NCBI GenBank assembly: GCA_933207985.1
Contig: OW240913.1
Location: forward strand, 330,099,960 to 330,163,959
From: Pelobates cultripes
Taxonomy: Eukaryota > Chordata > Amphibia > Anura > Pelobatidae
Reading direction: 5' to 3'
DNA length: 64,000 nucleotides
Shown: one piece after another, positions 1 through 11,356 of the stretch
How the letters are laid out: the number at the start of each line of letters is the position of its first letter
How positions within the stretch are numbered: the stretch's first letter is position 1
Translations under genes and position numbers: made by a program
The notes under the pieces: generated by a model
What the model was told of the DNA's origin: nothing
Seen by the model: the letters and a program-made list of their open reading frames with translations, nothing else
The model's database searches: none

Positions 1-907
1 TACCCATCCAATGAGCTGCAGTGGTTATGGTGTTTAGTGTGCTACTTCAAAAATACTGTTCCATTCAACAGGAGGAAGAATATTTCAATATAATTAAATT
101 GGACGTCACCACATGCTAAGAGGTGGACAATTGTGCCAACACCTGTCCTGACTACATTAAATTCCCCCAAAAAAGAATAGAACTCTTAATGGAATGCAAA
201 CCCTAAAAAGAATAGAACTCTTAATGGAATGCAAACCCTACGTAGCCTAATGAAATACACAGTCATGTTGCTGTTTCTAAGGCTGCTAGATGAATCATGT
301 ACCATTTATTCCTACAATTGGAATGGTCCTTATAATGGATGCATGTTTAGATCATTACAGCCCCCTTGTTCCATATATATATTTGTCTAATTTAATCATC
401 ACACTGTAATGGATATGGTGCCAGAAGCTCTCTGTCTGAGCTAAATCCAGTGGTGCTAATGCTCTCAGCCAATGAGCTAGTGCTGCACTGCAGGGCTAAG
501 CTCAGCTTAGCTAGCGGAAGCTCGTAAACGGGAGCCCCTGTCTCTCCTGACTACTGAGAGAATGCAGGAAGATTAGCCCAGCAGACCCCTGGTAAGGTTA
601 TAATCAGGAAGCCCCAGGGCACTCCTGGCACGATAATTACTACAAAACGCTGCAGTGCTTGAAGTAATCCCTTAACACACCCCAACCTCTGCCAACACAC
701 AGGTGCTCTATTACTATTCCATCAGGCATTATTATTAGGCATTAACGCTGTTCCTGAAGCCCTTATGTAATTTTTGTTTATTGCAGATTGAGTGTGGCAT
801 TAATGTCATTACCCTGATGTTTTTCTTCAACAAGAGAGTTTTTGGGTTATGTGGCACACTGGATTTAATTAGTGATGTAAACTAATTAATTTTCGTATAT
901 TTTTCAG
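1..907. other. Intronic sequence upstream of AOAH exon; 35-bp tandem duplication
   Basis: No coding segment was recognised here. A perfect 35-bp tandem duplication lies at 170-239 (two adjacent copies, unit beginning AAAAAGAATAGAACTC). The stretch ends in a normal 3' splice site (pyrimidine-rich, TTTTTCAG) before the AOAH exon at 908, so it is read as AOAH intron. Confidence 0.6.
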
Positions 908-1004
908 AGAGCCAACCAGTTGTCTGGTGTCCTTAATGAAGTAGTGTCATCATACAAGTTTAATAACTTTGATATGGTTTACTTTGACAACCTCTACCAG
1001 AAAG
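908..1004 (+). CDS. AOAH: Acyloxyacyl hydrolase exon, C-terminal catalytic domain, part 1
   Basis: A 97-nt exon between TTTTTCAG and GTAAAC. It encodes 32 full codons plus one base: RANQLSGVLNEVV, then a segment with KFNNFDMVYFDNLYQK. The pattern matches the acyloxyacyl hydrolase segment between the SGNH core and its last catalytic block, which in mammals reads similarly (AxQLSN...KFTNF...). AOAH is a lysosomal/secreted lipase that removes secondary acyl chains from bacterial lipopolysaccharide. The phase-1 end fits the next exon at 8930 exactly (G + TG gives Val). The frame is open and splice sites are intact, so this does not look like a processed pseudogene. The assignment is from remembered family sequence, not a search. 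Confidence 0.8.
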
Positions 1005-2173
1005 GTAAACGTTAAAACAAGTTCATTTAATTATACCAAAAACATATGCGTATTTCATTGTAAAAAACAGAGATCAATGTGTTAAGAATGATCATCTATT
1101 CCTGCTTACTTTGGGAGACCTTTAACTGGTTTGCCCAATGGGGTCGGTGGCCATGGCCATCAAAGGTGGCAAGTCAGCTTGGAGGAAACATGCACCTGTT
1201 CTAACATACAAATGGACTTTCCCCCAAACCTGTTTAGAATGTATGCCATGTAGACATTGTATTTTTCTTTAGCTCTAATTGTCATATAGTAATTATTCCA
1301 AGCATTGCACGATTTTTAAAATTATTTAATTGTTTTACATTTTGTTCATATTTGTTATTTTTATAAATATTGTATCAAGAAAAAATCTTGCTTTGTCCTG
1401 TTTGTAGTGTGACAATTCTGAGATTTTCTTCGATTTACAAATATAATTGAGGATCTGCTAAAAAAAATACTGCCCCAAATGGTCACCACCACTCCACATG
1501 GGTGAGAGGATAGTGGGAACCACTCAGCATGATTGAACATTTGTGTTCTCATCAGAACATATAAGACAGGTTAAATGTAGCTGCCAACTTGTATTTGTCT
1601 TGTTAGTGAACCTCGTGAAAAGTTTTGTGATCTAATGACTGAATCAACATGATGGCAATTTTTACCATCGAGCATGGTAACAAGGTGTAGCTACTATCAT
1701 TTCTTATTAAACTGTTTACTACACATGTAATCTTTCATCAGCCATTGATTAATAGTTGTTAAATGGCATTATATAGATAATGCATTAAAAAAACATAATG
1801 CAAAAATAATAATGAAAAATAAAAAAGAAACTTATGTTTAAAGATCCATTTTGAGTGAGTCTGCCTGCAGCCACAGACAGACCTTCCCTCAGCAGGAAGA
1901 AACGATCCAATTAGCAGCGTCTTATTCTTATCTCATAACGTAGGAGCTTCTTATTCTTATCTCATATATTTCCATTCAAAAGAGATTCATGGGATAAGTA
2001 GTTTATCCCCAAGAGCAGTTCCCTCAATTTGAACTGCTCTGTAAACGTATAGCATCCATTCTGTTTTGGCTATTGTTTTACACATGGTCTGGTCAGAGTC
2101 AGATTTATAATTAGGCAGGAGTACTCTAAGAGTTCGCTATGTTAAATCTGATCATGGCCACACACCCTCAGAC
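1005..2173. other. AOAH intron, no gene seen
   Basis: AT-rich intronic sequence between the two AOAH exons. Short reading frames here have no recognisable family and no splice context. No intact transposon ends were identified in this part. Confidence 0.55.
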
Positions 2174-2593
2174 TTAAAAGAACACTATAGTCACCCAGAC
2201 CACTTCAGCTCAATGAAGTTAGCTGGGTGTCAGGTCCCTCTAGGGTTAACCCTGCCTGATGTAAACATAACAGTTTCTGAGAAACTGCTATGTTTACATC
2301 TGGGGTTAAGCCAGCCTCTAGTTGCTGTCTTCCGGACAGCCACTAGAGGCGCATCGGCAATGACTGAGGCATATTATGCCTCGATCACGCAGTGTGTCCA
2401 TAGGAAAGCATTGAAAAATGGATGCTGACGTGGGCGGGGGAGGAGAGTTAAGGGAGCCCGGCAGGGGAAAAGGGTGAGTAGCTGAAGGGGCTTTAAGCGC
2501 CGCGGGAGGGGGACCCTGAGGGCTGGGCACCCTCAGGGTACTATAGTGTCAGGAAAACCAAGTGGTTTTCCTGACACTATAGTGTCCCTTTAA
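2174..2593. mobile_element. T2-family (Kolobok-type) MITE
   Basis: A 420-bp non-autonomous element bounded by TTAA on both sides. The left end reads TTAAAAGAACACTATAGTC and the right end is the inverted counterpart GACACTATAGTGTCCCTTTAA. Subterminal palindromes are present (for example CCAAGTGGTTTTCC near the right end). TTAA target sites and a TTAAAGGRR-like terminus define the T2 MITE group described in Xenopus. No transposase is encoded. Confidence 0.8.
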
Positions 2594-3659
2594 TACAGTG
2601 ATCTCAGACTCGAAGAAGCCAATATATGGAGTGAGTAGAGTATTATGCATCACAGGTACAGACACACTTGCTGACACACACTACTACACAAACTGAGATG
2701 CATACTAATACAGAAATACAAGATTTAAAAAAAAAAAAATTTAGAATTGAGAATTGCTTGAGAATTCTGGCCCATGAAAATGTAAATTCAGCTCTTAGCT
2801 GTTTAGTGAACCAAGCTATAAGCACCAGTTGGCAGAGCAGGGACGAGTAATGACTTGGTTCTGTTCTGTGAGGAGAGCTTGGCCCAAGTTCTGCTTGAGG
2901 AATGTGCACATTGCATGCTCCAATTAGACAGAACTGACAATAGGCAGCCAGTTTGAGCCGAGAGTGGGTGCAGGGTACTCTCTGTACTGTCGGCTTGGAA
3001 TTTTGCAAAGTTGTGATGATGCTTAGTGCGACCCTTTAAGCACTATTAAGGATAATCCTCCCACTCTCATTCATGTCAATAAGAATTATTCACTCATGTA
3101 TGGTAGTCAGGTATATCCTAGACATTTATTGATTAATATTATGGAGAGAGGAGGAGGAAGCACATAAAATTCTTCTTCTAATAGATGATAAATCAGTCAT
3201 GGAGTGTCCCAGTGTTAAATGAACGTAATGGGCAATCCCAGGTGCTGAAAAACTTCAGGACCCTCTGTAATTTTTATCATACCACCTCACAGCATACTTC
3301 TTTCCCACAATGATACTCTTTTGTATGCTTGCCTTCATCATTTTCAGATATGTGATGGTCGCTGTCCCTAGTGGTTACCAGCTAATAATACATACTGCAA
3401 AACGTAAAGGGATATGCTAAGCAACATTACCAATAGAGCAAGCATCGGGCACTCTTGGCCAATTAATAATGTGCAAAGTTGCACTAAATTGATATTGCGA
3501 ATGCCAATGCATGGACTTCCACTTTAACATATCAGTGCTCATCTGTACCAACCTACCCTGGATGTTAACCACAAATTAACAACTTTACACCTTCGCATGA
3601 GTGCTTTACCTGGGTGGTCCATTTTGTCTTTCGAACGCAGGCAACTATTTGCCTTGAAC
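2594..3659. other. AOAH intron, no gene seen
   Basis: Intronic sequence with a short A-run (about 2728) and a few CA-rich bases near 2660. The frames here have no recognisable domain. Nothing else could be supported. Confidence 0.5.
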
Positions 3660-4310
3660 TGTTTACGGCCTTTCGTCTCTGCAAACCTGGGGTAAAATGG
3701 TACTGCTGCCCACTACATGTCCCGACCAACTAGACGATCTACCGAACAGGGGGAGCATTCGCTCCATAGCTTCCAGGGGGAGTGTTCCGTCGCACAGGAA
3801 CCCCCGAAAACTGACCGGCCATCCTGCCCAATCCTCTGGAACTGTCTTGGGCTATCACTGCGGTCGGTCAACACTTTATTTGAACAGAACTTTTGTTCTA
3901 CCAAACCGATCTGAGTGCTTTTTGGATATGTTGTGCACTTAGATCGGGGCTCTTTGGGAATATGATTTTTGTTAGGTTCCTGTATTATTTTTGTGCATTT
4001 AGGGGGTTTGTTAAAAATGTGTGTAAGTTTCTGTATTTGAGAGATAATTGAGTTATCCTAATTTGAGCTCAATTGTCTCTTAAACACAAAGACTCTTGGA
4101 AAGAAACCCCTGTGTTCTTGAAGTGAAACCCCCATGCTAGGGGTCAGTGCATAAAAGCCGTGTGTGGTAGAATAAACTTCAGTTGTACTCCCAGAACTGT
4201 GCTGTCCAGTTACTGGGGAGGAGGTGGGCTATTTACTTGGAAATTTCTTGTTCCTGATTTATACTCTTGGTGATCCAGTGGATCCTGGGCAGGACTAGGG
4301 CTCCACTACA
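3660..4310 (+). mobile_element. Probable solo LTR, Ty3/gypsy-like family
   Basis: A 651-bp segment starting TGTTTACGGCC and ending CTCCACTACA, giving TG...CA termini. It carries a TATA-like box (GCATAAAAGCC near 4150) followed about 20 bp later by AATAAA, then CCCAGAACTGTG and a CAGTTACTGGGG motif. The same order (TATA-like box, AATAAA, CCCAGAACTGTG, GGTTACTGGGG) occurs at 60800 in the coding retrotransposon and in reverse at 56820, so these are related LTRs. No matching 5-bp target duplication was found, so the boundaries are approximate. Confidence 0.6.
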
Positions 4311-4458
4311 TCACCATAAGGACTGAAGGAGTCTGAAGGAACCAGGTAAGTGTCAGATTGCTTACAAACGGTTTGACTGTTTGCTGTGGGATTGTGCGAA
4401 TGGATTTCTGGCACCATTACCACTACACAGCACTGTAGAGGGTGCTTGGAGTTCCTCC

Positions 4459-4942
4459 TTAAAGGGTATGATTTATTGCAAAGTTAATGGTGTAGAGAGT
4501 ATCCTGCATCCACTTGTCAGTTATGAGAGCAGCTCAGAACTGCAGCAGTTTGCAAAATTCCAGATATCAGTTGTATCCAGTTTGTGTCCCAGAAGAAGGA
4601 GCCAATATGTGCCTGATAGGTGTAAACTGATAGCACTTGGTGTTTCTGCAATTAGTTGACTGAGCAGTTCCACTTGACCTGAGTGGAACTCCTCTTGGAG
4701 AAAGACTACTGATTCCATAGGGAGCTTATAGGATAAGACGAGACCCCCATACACCAGCATAAGACCCTCCTGATGGCACTGCCTCTTCTTGTTGAAGATG
4801 GTGGCTGCACACAGCTGCTGACAGACCCACTAAACAGTGTGCATCTAGTGAAATTTAAAAGGTAAGCGTTTTATTTGTTTCATATATTTTTTATTCAATG
4901 AATTTGTAATGCATAAAAAATTGAAAGTCAGTTTCCCTTTAA
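4459..4942. mobile_element. Possible T2-like MITE, divergent
   Basis: A 484-bp interval bounded by TTAAAGGGTATG on the left and CAGTTTCCCTTTAA on the right. The shared terminus is only 8 bp (TTAAAGGG), with TTAA at both outer ends. It lacks the ACACTATAG motif of the other copies. It may be a different T2 subfamily or a chance pairing. Confidence 0.35.
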
Positions 4943-5611
4943 GGAAATATTTCATTCACTTTAAGAATGTGTGAAAAAACGACATAGGGAGTTATGGGAA
5001 AAATACTGTATATTCCTGAATTTTGTGGGGTTTTTTGTCTTTAAGAAGCATTGTTTTTGTACAGTTTCCTGGACTGTCTCCTTATATTGGAACTTACTCT
5101 TTTTTTCCCTACATTGATGGGTGCACTGTTTACCATTCCGCTGCCAATAGCATTTTAAACAGTGACATAAATAGGAGAATTTTTTTTTTAATATTTTAAT
5201 AAAAAGCTCAGCATTTATTTCTGAGTCAGACAAGATATATTGCATTATTATGCCCCAGGGATATAACGTGCCAATGCCCTGATTTACAAATATCATTTCA
5301 AGAGAGTTGCCATCATATTTCATTCGCCCACACCGTGTCCCCTCTACATAAGACATAAGTCTTTTTGAAGACATCAGGTTTGTTTTGTGTTTTTTTTTTC
5401 TTTTCTTTTAGCCGCGAGGTTATTTGTAATTTGCATCAAAAATTGTGGTTACATAAGCAAGACAGCCTGCGTACGAAAAACAAATCATAAAAAAATGCTT
5501 GTTTGCAAATGACACTATTAAGAAAAATCTTACACCCCCAACACTTTGACTCATTATGTTTTCAGTATAGTCGAAAGCATTCTGGCTGATATAATGACTT
5601 GTAATTAAAAA

Positions 5612-5819
5612 TTAAATATTTCATGGCACAAGTCATCTTGCATCATATTGAAGAGCTACATGCACCGATTCACAATCATTTTCATTCATTTATGCTTAGT
5701 GAGTTTCTGTGCAAAAAAATGCTTTTAATAAAATATAATTTCCTGCAGCCTCCCCACTGCAAACATATTATATTTCCCATGTATTTTGCTAATGTTTGTG
5801 TATGACATTGTAACAATCA
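5612..5819 (+). repeat. Left arm of a long inverted repeat (partner 8603-8817)
   Basis: About 208 bp that recurs in reverse complement at 8603-8817 with very few differences. In translation both copies show nearly the same 60-residue open frame (here 5623-5805), but it has no recognisable domain and looks like a by-product of the duplication. The right-hand copy has 8 extra bases (CCCTGTCA), flanked by GTCA, consistent with slippage. About 2.8 kb separates the arms. Confidence 0.8.
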
Positions 5820-6066
5820 CACATGAGAAAACAGATATATCAGTAATTGTTGTGGGACCAAAGTGCAAGAATTAATCAGTATGACAGGAAGTTGTTATCC
5901 AAACTATTATTTTCACTTTAATTTACTATATGGTGTATCTGAACGGAAGCTTGAATTTTCCTTCTTTCCAAGACTGAATACATTTTCTACTAGAAAAGTC
6001 AAGAATATTTATCAAAGTCTGCTATTTTGGCTGAATTTGCTGATTAGAAGAACAGCTAATTTTGTT

Positions 6067-6201
6067 TTAAAGGGACACTATAGGCACCAAAACAATTTTA
6101 GTTTAATGGGAAAGTCTTGGTGTATAGATCATGGTATGGACAAAAGCTTACTTCTAAGCACCTTGAAAGTTGAGGTATCTGCCTTATCTGCCCTTACTAA
6201 C
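6067..6201 (+). mobile_element. T2-family MITE, left part, interrupted by a hAT element
   Basis: Starts TTAAAGGGACACTATAGGCACC, the typical T2 terminus, and continues into a subterminal region shared with other copies. It is cut at 6201 by a hAT insertion (6202-6582). The continuation after 6591 is probable but its right terminus was not located. Confidence 0.65.
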
Positions 6202-6582
6202 TAGGGACATCCATGGGCAAAAAATTTGGTTCGGTTTGGAAATTTGGGTAAGTAAAAAAATGTGTCTGCATTCAGTTCGGCACTTTGCCAATTCAGGAAC
6301 TTCGGCCATTCGGAACTATGGTAATTCGGATCCTAACCCTAAACCTCATCCCTAACCCTAACAGATGGTTTTGCCCCTAACCTTAACCCCTAACCCTAAC
6401 CACTTGTTTTGCCACTTTTCAGAAATCTGAAGCAATACGGCAATCCGGAACTTCGGTGGTTCTGTTCGGGACTTCGGAAATTCGGCAATTCGAATTTTTG
6501 ACATTTGTTAGCATTCGAATGTCTGAATTTCACGAAATTCGTCCGAATGTACATTCGGAATGAAACGAATTGCATATGTCTA
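6202..6582. mobile_element. hAT-type non-autonomous element with telomere-like core
   Basis: A 381-bp element flanked by a perfect 8-bp target duplication TTACTAAC (6194-6201 and 6583-6590), the hAT hallmark. The ends are short imperfect inverted repeats, TAGGGACAT and ATATGTCTA. The interior carries degenerate TTCGG/ATTCGG motifs and, at about 6335-6405, a run of CCCTAA/CCTAACC units on this strand, which is the vertebrate telomere motif. There is no coding capacity. Confidence 0.8.
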
Positions 6583-6590
6583 TTACTAAC

Positions 6591-7072
6591 ATTAAATGGG
6601 TCATCAGTCTTTTTTTCATGTTTTTCTGGCTATGTTAAGTGGCAGCATCACGCTCCCTCCTTTCTGGGTTAATTTCTTTACAGCTTAGTAACAGACTGGG
6701 GAGCTCAGGGATTGGGCTTTTTTCAGTAGTTTATTGCTTAATTAATCATTCCTGTTTCTGAAACTCCAGAGGAACTATCCATAAGTGGTATTTTGCGGTA
6801 AATATGTCATCTATTTTTTGCTGTTATTTCAAGATAAACACTTTTTTATTTTGAGGGGTGTGGCTACAGGACAGGAGTTTTTACATAATGTAGGTGGATT
6901 CATGGCCTACTGATATTTAATAATGCAACAGAGAAACTCATGTAGAACAAAACTAAATATTTGTGTACATATATTAATTTTAAGACACATTGTTGAGAAT
7001 CTATGATTGATACATGCAACCTGAATTATGAATATGTAAACAGAGTTTTTTTTTCTGCTTCTATGCTTATAT
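6591..7072. other. AOAH intron, no gene seen
   Basis: Probably holds the remainder of the interrupted T2 copy, then AT-rich intron. No further feature could be supported. Confidence 0.4.
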
Positions 7073-7523
7073 TTAAAGGAACACTATAGTCATCTAAATT
7101 ACTTTAGCTAAATAAAGCAGTTTTAGTTTATAGATTATAGATCATTCCCCTGCAATTTCACTGCTCAATTCACTGTCATTTAGGAGTTAAATCACTTTGT
7201 TTCTGTTTATGCAGCCCTAGCCACACCTCCCCTGGCTATGATTGACAGCGCCTGCATGAAAAAAAAAAATCTGGTTTCACTTTCAAACAGATGTAATTTA
7301 CCTTAAATAATTGTATCTCAATCTCTAAATTGAACTTTAATCACATACAGGAGGCTCTTGCAGGGTCTAGCAAGCTATTAACATAGCAGGGGATAAGGAA
7401 GTGTTTATGGAAGGCTGTGCAAGTCACATGCAGGGAGGTGTGACTAGGGTTCATAAACAAAGGGATTTAACTCCTAAATTTCATTAAGCCAAAGTTGTTC
7501 AGGTGACTATAGTGTTCCTTTAA
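7073..7523. mobile_element. T2-family MITE
   Basis: A 451-bp element with TTAAAGGAACACTATAGTCA at the left and TGACTATAGTGTTCCTTTAA at the right, an almost perfect terminal inverted repeat with TTAA at both ends. The interior holds CACACCTCCC and its inverted counterpart GGGAGGTGTG, so the whole element can fold back. It shares its interior with the copy at 59161. Confidence 0.85.
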
Positions 7524-7706
7524 GAATTTTTCAGAAACATTGCAAGAAAACGGATACTATGTAAAAATGCAATTTCTGAGCAGAAATCTACACAAAAACG
7601 TGCTGTTTCATTGGTGTGCTCACTATGCACATTTCAAATCAATGCTATGCTAACAATTTTTCAAAATAAAAAGTACTTGGCAGTGCAGATATTAGTGAGT
7701 AGCTTC

Positions 7707-8440
7707 TTAATGGGACACTTAAGGCACCAACACAGCCTACGTTCATTTGATAGGTTTTGGCCTCATTGTGGGGTTTTTCTCTTAAAGAAAAAAAACCCCA
7801 AAACAATAATACTAAAAATAACCAGTGCAGAATAAAATCACCCAAGTGTTATGCCATAAAAACACTTATACATACATAAATTATGGATAAAACGTAAGGT
7901 GATAAGGCACAGATGGTAGAAGTATTTCACAGCAAAAACAAATCTGTTAAGAAACAACTTTCTGCTTTATAATGCTGACGCCTTAGCCATGCCTCCCCTT
8001 TCAACAAAATGTCTTCCTGCTTGTGATGTAAGCAGTGTAGCTCAGCCATTGTGAGATCAGAGTAAATGAAGCTGCTGATGTAATTCCACTCTCACAACCA
8101 CTCACTGTCCTTATATTGTAAGTATAGTATTTCACAGCCATACTAAAGAGAATGGGAACATGTAGTAAAAGGACAGTGAGTTTAGCTGGGGGGGGCAGAG
8201 TTCACACTGATCTCTTATTGGCTTAAGCAAGTACATACAAAAAGGAAATGACTTTTTGGGACAGAGGTGTCATGGCTAAAGGCATGGTGTTATGGCGTAG
8301 AACGCTGCAAAACTGTACTTTTTCTTTTTTAGCAAATAAACTGAGATTTGAATGTGGACAAAAATATAGCAGTAGTATGAGACCAATGCCACCAGATCTG
8401 GAAGAAAACCAGATGCATATAAAGCGACACTGACATACTT
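7707..8440. mobile_element. T2-family MITE fragment, right end not located
   Basis: The left end reads TTAATGGGACACTTAAGGCACC. A repeat-like interior follows, including CCATGCCTCCCC, which resembles other T2 interiors. A clear right terminus was not found, so the end given is nominal. Confidence 0.4.
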
Positions 8441-8602
8441 AACTTCTACATTACCAATAGCCGAGAACTGGGCCATTAAAACTACAATGACATCTTCTGG
8501 TTATTGTCCTTAGCCGGCCTTTATGTATTGCTTTTTTTTTTTTTTTAAATGTATTTGCTGTGTCTTTCTGCCATCGAGCAAAAGCATTTGAAATATTTAT
8601 AT

Positions 8603-8817
8603 GATTGTTACAATGTCATACACAAACATTAGCAAAATACATGGGAAATATAATATGTTTGCAGTGGGGAGGCTGCAGGAAATTATATTTTATTAAAAGC
8701 ATTTTTTTGCACAGAAACTCAGTAACCATAAATGAATGAAAATGATTGTGAATCGGTGCATGTAGCTCTTCAATATGATGCAAGATGACAGGGTGACTTG
8801 TGCCATGAAATATTTCA
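8603..8817 (-). repeat. Right arm of the long inverted repeat (partner 5612-5819)
   Basis: Reverse complement of 5612-5819, with only scattered substitutions and one 8-bp length difference. Both arms lie in the AOAH intron, the right one about 110 bp before the exon at 8930. No target duplication or transposon terminus was recognised around either arm, so this is described as an inverted segmental duplication. Confidence 0.8.
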
Positions 8818-8929
8818 TTGTATTTAGTACTTAGAAAGATCACATCCGGTGGACTCTTTTCAGCATTTGCCCTATTATTACACTTCTCGTTTCTTTGTAT
8901 GCATTAATAAATGCCATTTTGTTTCATAG

Positions 8930-9006
8930 TGATTGCTGAGTGGAGTAAAGTGGGAGGAGAACCGTGGCAGCTAATAGAACCAGTGGATGGGTTTCATCCT
9001 AATCAG
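8930..9006 (+). CDS. AOAH: Acyloxyacyl hydrolase exon, catalytic DxxH block
   Basis: A 77-nt exon between TTTCATAG and GTAACA. Joined in phase to the 908-1004 exon it encodes VIAEWSKVGG, then EPWQLIEPVDGFHPNQ. The GxPWQLIEPVDGFHPN stretch is the strongest signature of acyloxyacyl hydrolase I recognise. DGFH fits the DxxH block V of SGNH/GDSL hydrolases, which carries the catalytic Asp and His. The exon ends in phase 0. In mammals roughly 40 more residues follow, rich in Trp/Lys and ending in a GDQGG motif; I found no exon for them in the following 16 kb. The reading frame is intact here. Confidence 0.85.
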
Positions 9007-10038
9007 GTAACATAATAGGATGGTTTTTAAAGAAGTCCTCGAGGGACCCACTTTTGTTTGGTGTAATTTGTAATGTTACAGTTGGTTATGCTAGTGGTTT
9101 CTTCACTTCGCATCCACCCAACTTGCAATGTTTACCATTTGCTCCACAAATACTGCTGGGCAGAGTGTAGTTGTAGTTCAGCTCTTCACTTTGTTCAGTA
9201 GAAAGCTGACAGTTTAACCACAGTTCCCTGAAACTCTTGTGTGCCCATAAACTTATGGCTTTTGCTTAACAGTGCGGTAGAAACATAAAGGCACTCAATA
9301 GGCATGCTTAGTAAGTTTACTCTCTTAACCCTAATGGGGGGGTATGGGTCATCTAGAGGGAGATTGAATCACCTAAATGGTGAGTAGGACACCATAGCGT
9401 TAGGAATACACATTTGTGTTTCCAAACTGTATAGTCTTCCTTTAAGTGGACATTTATTGTTTGCTGAAAGTGTATGATAGAACCTTTGCAGCCTGGAAGT
9501 TTAGAGTTTCTTATTATTTTTATTGTACTGTTTTTGCATATAATTTTTAGTATGTTACTCTGTATAACGCATACAAAGAGAGTAAGTCAGCACCAGCCTG
9601 ATGGCTTCTGTTATTTATTTATTTTTATTGCTAGAGATCCCAATAATGGCATTTGTTTGGGGACCCATTCTTCAATTCTGAAACTATTTCAGTGACCCAG
9701 TCTTCAATGTTAATATAACAGCATTTTAGCAAGTGCCGATCGTAGTTCATTAACATAGCATCACAAATGTAACTTTAATAACGTTACATAACCACATCGT
9801 TTAAAACAACATTCTTCTACTTCAGTCAAGACCTTTTTTATATGATTTATGCATTGAATTATCTCATCACCAGGCAGTGCTGGGGAGATTATGAAGGTAC
9901 AAACGTTCGAAAAGTGTAAATAAAAGGTTTTATGAAGCTATATTCTATGTTTTAATAATACATATTGACATTTAGCAAATTAATAGAGACTGTTTATCTC
10001 TAATTACTTTTGAAGTTTTAAAGAGATCAGTGATTTAG
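9007..10038. other. No gene seen; T2 right-end fragment
   Basis: Follows the last recognised AOAH exon. A T2-like right end (TAGTCTTCCTTTAA) stops at 9445, preceded by a subterminal motif near 9390 (ACCATAGCGTTAGGAAT) like the copy ending at 53063. The rest is AT-rich with no supported exon. Confidence 0.5.
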
Positions 10039-10364
10039 TTAAAGGACCACTATAGTGCCAGGAAAACATACTCGTTTTCCTGGCACTATAGTGCCCTGGA
10101 ACCCCCTCCCTCAGGGACCCCCTCCCGCCCGGCTCTGGAAAGGGGAAAGGGGTAAAAACTTACCTTTTTCCAGCGCTGGGCGGAGAGCTCTCCTCCTTCT
10201 CTCCTCCTCCGTTCCGCCCCGTCGGCCGAATGCACACGCGCGGCAAGAAAACTGCTGTCTCTGAAACTGCTGTTTATTAAAAAATGGGTTAACCCTAGCT
10301 GGACCAGGCACCCAGACCACCTCATTAAGCTGAAGTGGTCTGGTTGCCTAGAGTGGTCCTTTAA
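10039..10364. mobile_element. T2-family MITE
   Basis: A 326-bp element, TTAAAGGACCACTATAGTGCC to CTAGAGTGGTCCTTTAA, with TTAA on both sides. Near the left end a perfect hairpin is formed by TGCCAGGAAAAC and its inverted copy at 10077. The GC-rich interior (10120-10250) differs from other T2 copies. Confidence 0.8.
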
Positions 10365-10751
10365 GAGCATTCACAAAAAAATTAGGTAAAGTAGTAATCA
10401 GTGGCGTACTAAGGGGGGTTGGGGGGGGTGGGGGGGGTGGGGTCCGCCCCGGGTGCCACCAGGATGGGGGGTGCCATGACCAGCCCCGCCGCCCCATGCT
10501 GCAGCCGCCCGAGCGCTCTGCAGAGAGCCTCAGGCGGCTGCAGCTTTGCCCGGGCGGTGCGTCCATGAGGGCGGACCGCACCGCCCGGGCGCAGCCTGAG
10601 GAGAGGGGCTGACAGGAGGGAAGCGCTCAGCGCTCCCTCCTGTCACTCCCTCCCTGTAGCGTGGCCGAGCCCAGTGTAGTCGGCGGGTACAGGGAGCAGC
10701 TGTCTCCTGTACCCGGCCGGACTAACAGGAAGTGCACACAGTGCACAGAAA

Positions 10752-10990
10752 TGTGGTTAATGACATTTACTGTCCACACAGGAAAAGTTGTGCCGAGCAG
10801 CAACCTAATCCACAGAAGGGTTAATGCTGAGCAGTAATTGTGCAAATGAAACCTGGTGTCATGTATTCATCCGCTTAGAGAAAAGTGATTAATGACATTT
10901 ACTGTCCACACAGGAAAAGTTGTGCCGAGCAGCAACCTAATCCACAGAAAGGTTAATGCTGAGCAGCAATTATGCAAATGAAACCTGGTA
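10752..10990 (+). repeat. Tandem duplication, period about 132 bp
   Basis: Two copies of a ~105-bp block containing TTAATGACATTTACTGTCC and ending ATGAAACCTGG, offset by 132 bp (10757 and 10889 mark the same TTAA). They differ at only a few positions, so the duplication is fairly recent. It sits at the start of the LTR-like insert. Confidence 0.75.
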
Positions 10991-11356
10991 ACTGACTTTG
11001 GGGTCAAAGGCCGGTTACAGCCTATCAGAACTAAAGGAGGGTATTTAGGCCCAGTTCTCAGCCTGCTCAGTGCCCTGTCGTGGTTTCCCTTGTGGTTGTC
11101 TGAGAGCGCGTTCCTGTTTATAGTTTTCTACCTGGTTTTTGACTTTGGCTTTGTTTATTGACTTATCTATATTCTGGTATCCTGACTCCTGGCTTTCCTC
11201 ATCGCTGTGTCCCTTTCTGTGTTCCCTGACCTCGGCTAGTATTTTTGACTATTCTTTGTACGTTAAATCCGGCCATTCTAAGGACCGGTAATACGTTACT
11301 TATTTGTCATCCGTGCTGTACAGTTCTACGTGCTGGATCAAACAGTAATCTTGACA
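10857..11356 (+). mobile_element. Probable solo LTR inside the hAT element
   Basis: Begins TGTCATG and ends CTTGACA, giving inverted TGTCA/TGACA ends. The 3' half has the pyrimidine-rich composition of gypsy-type LTRs (CCTGACTCCTGGC, GACCTCGGCTA, CCGGCCATTCTAAGG). No 5-bp target duplication was found, and the 132-bp duplication at its left makes the true start uncertain. Confidence 0.45.

Noticed and set aside
4961..5374. 137-codon minus-strand frame
   Set aside because: AT-rich, no recognisable domain, within AOAH intron, no splice or promoter support.
5623..5805. 60-residue frame duplicated at 8616-8843
   Set aside because: The similarity is due to the DNA inverted repeat; no family, no coding signature.
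6335..6405. Chromosome-fusion scar
   Set aside because: The telomere-like units lie within a hAT element with perfect 8-bp target duplications, so transposition explains them.
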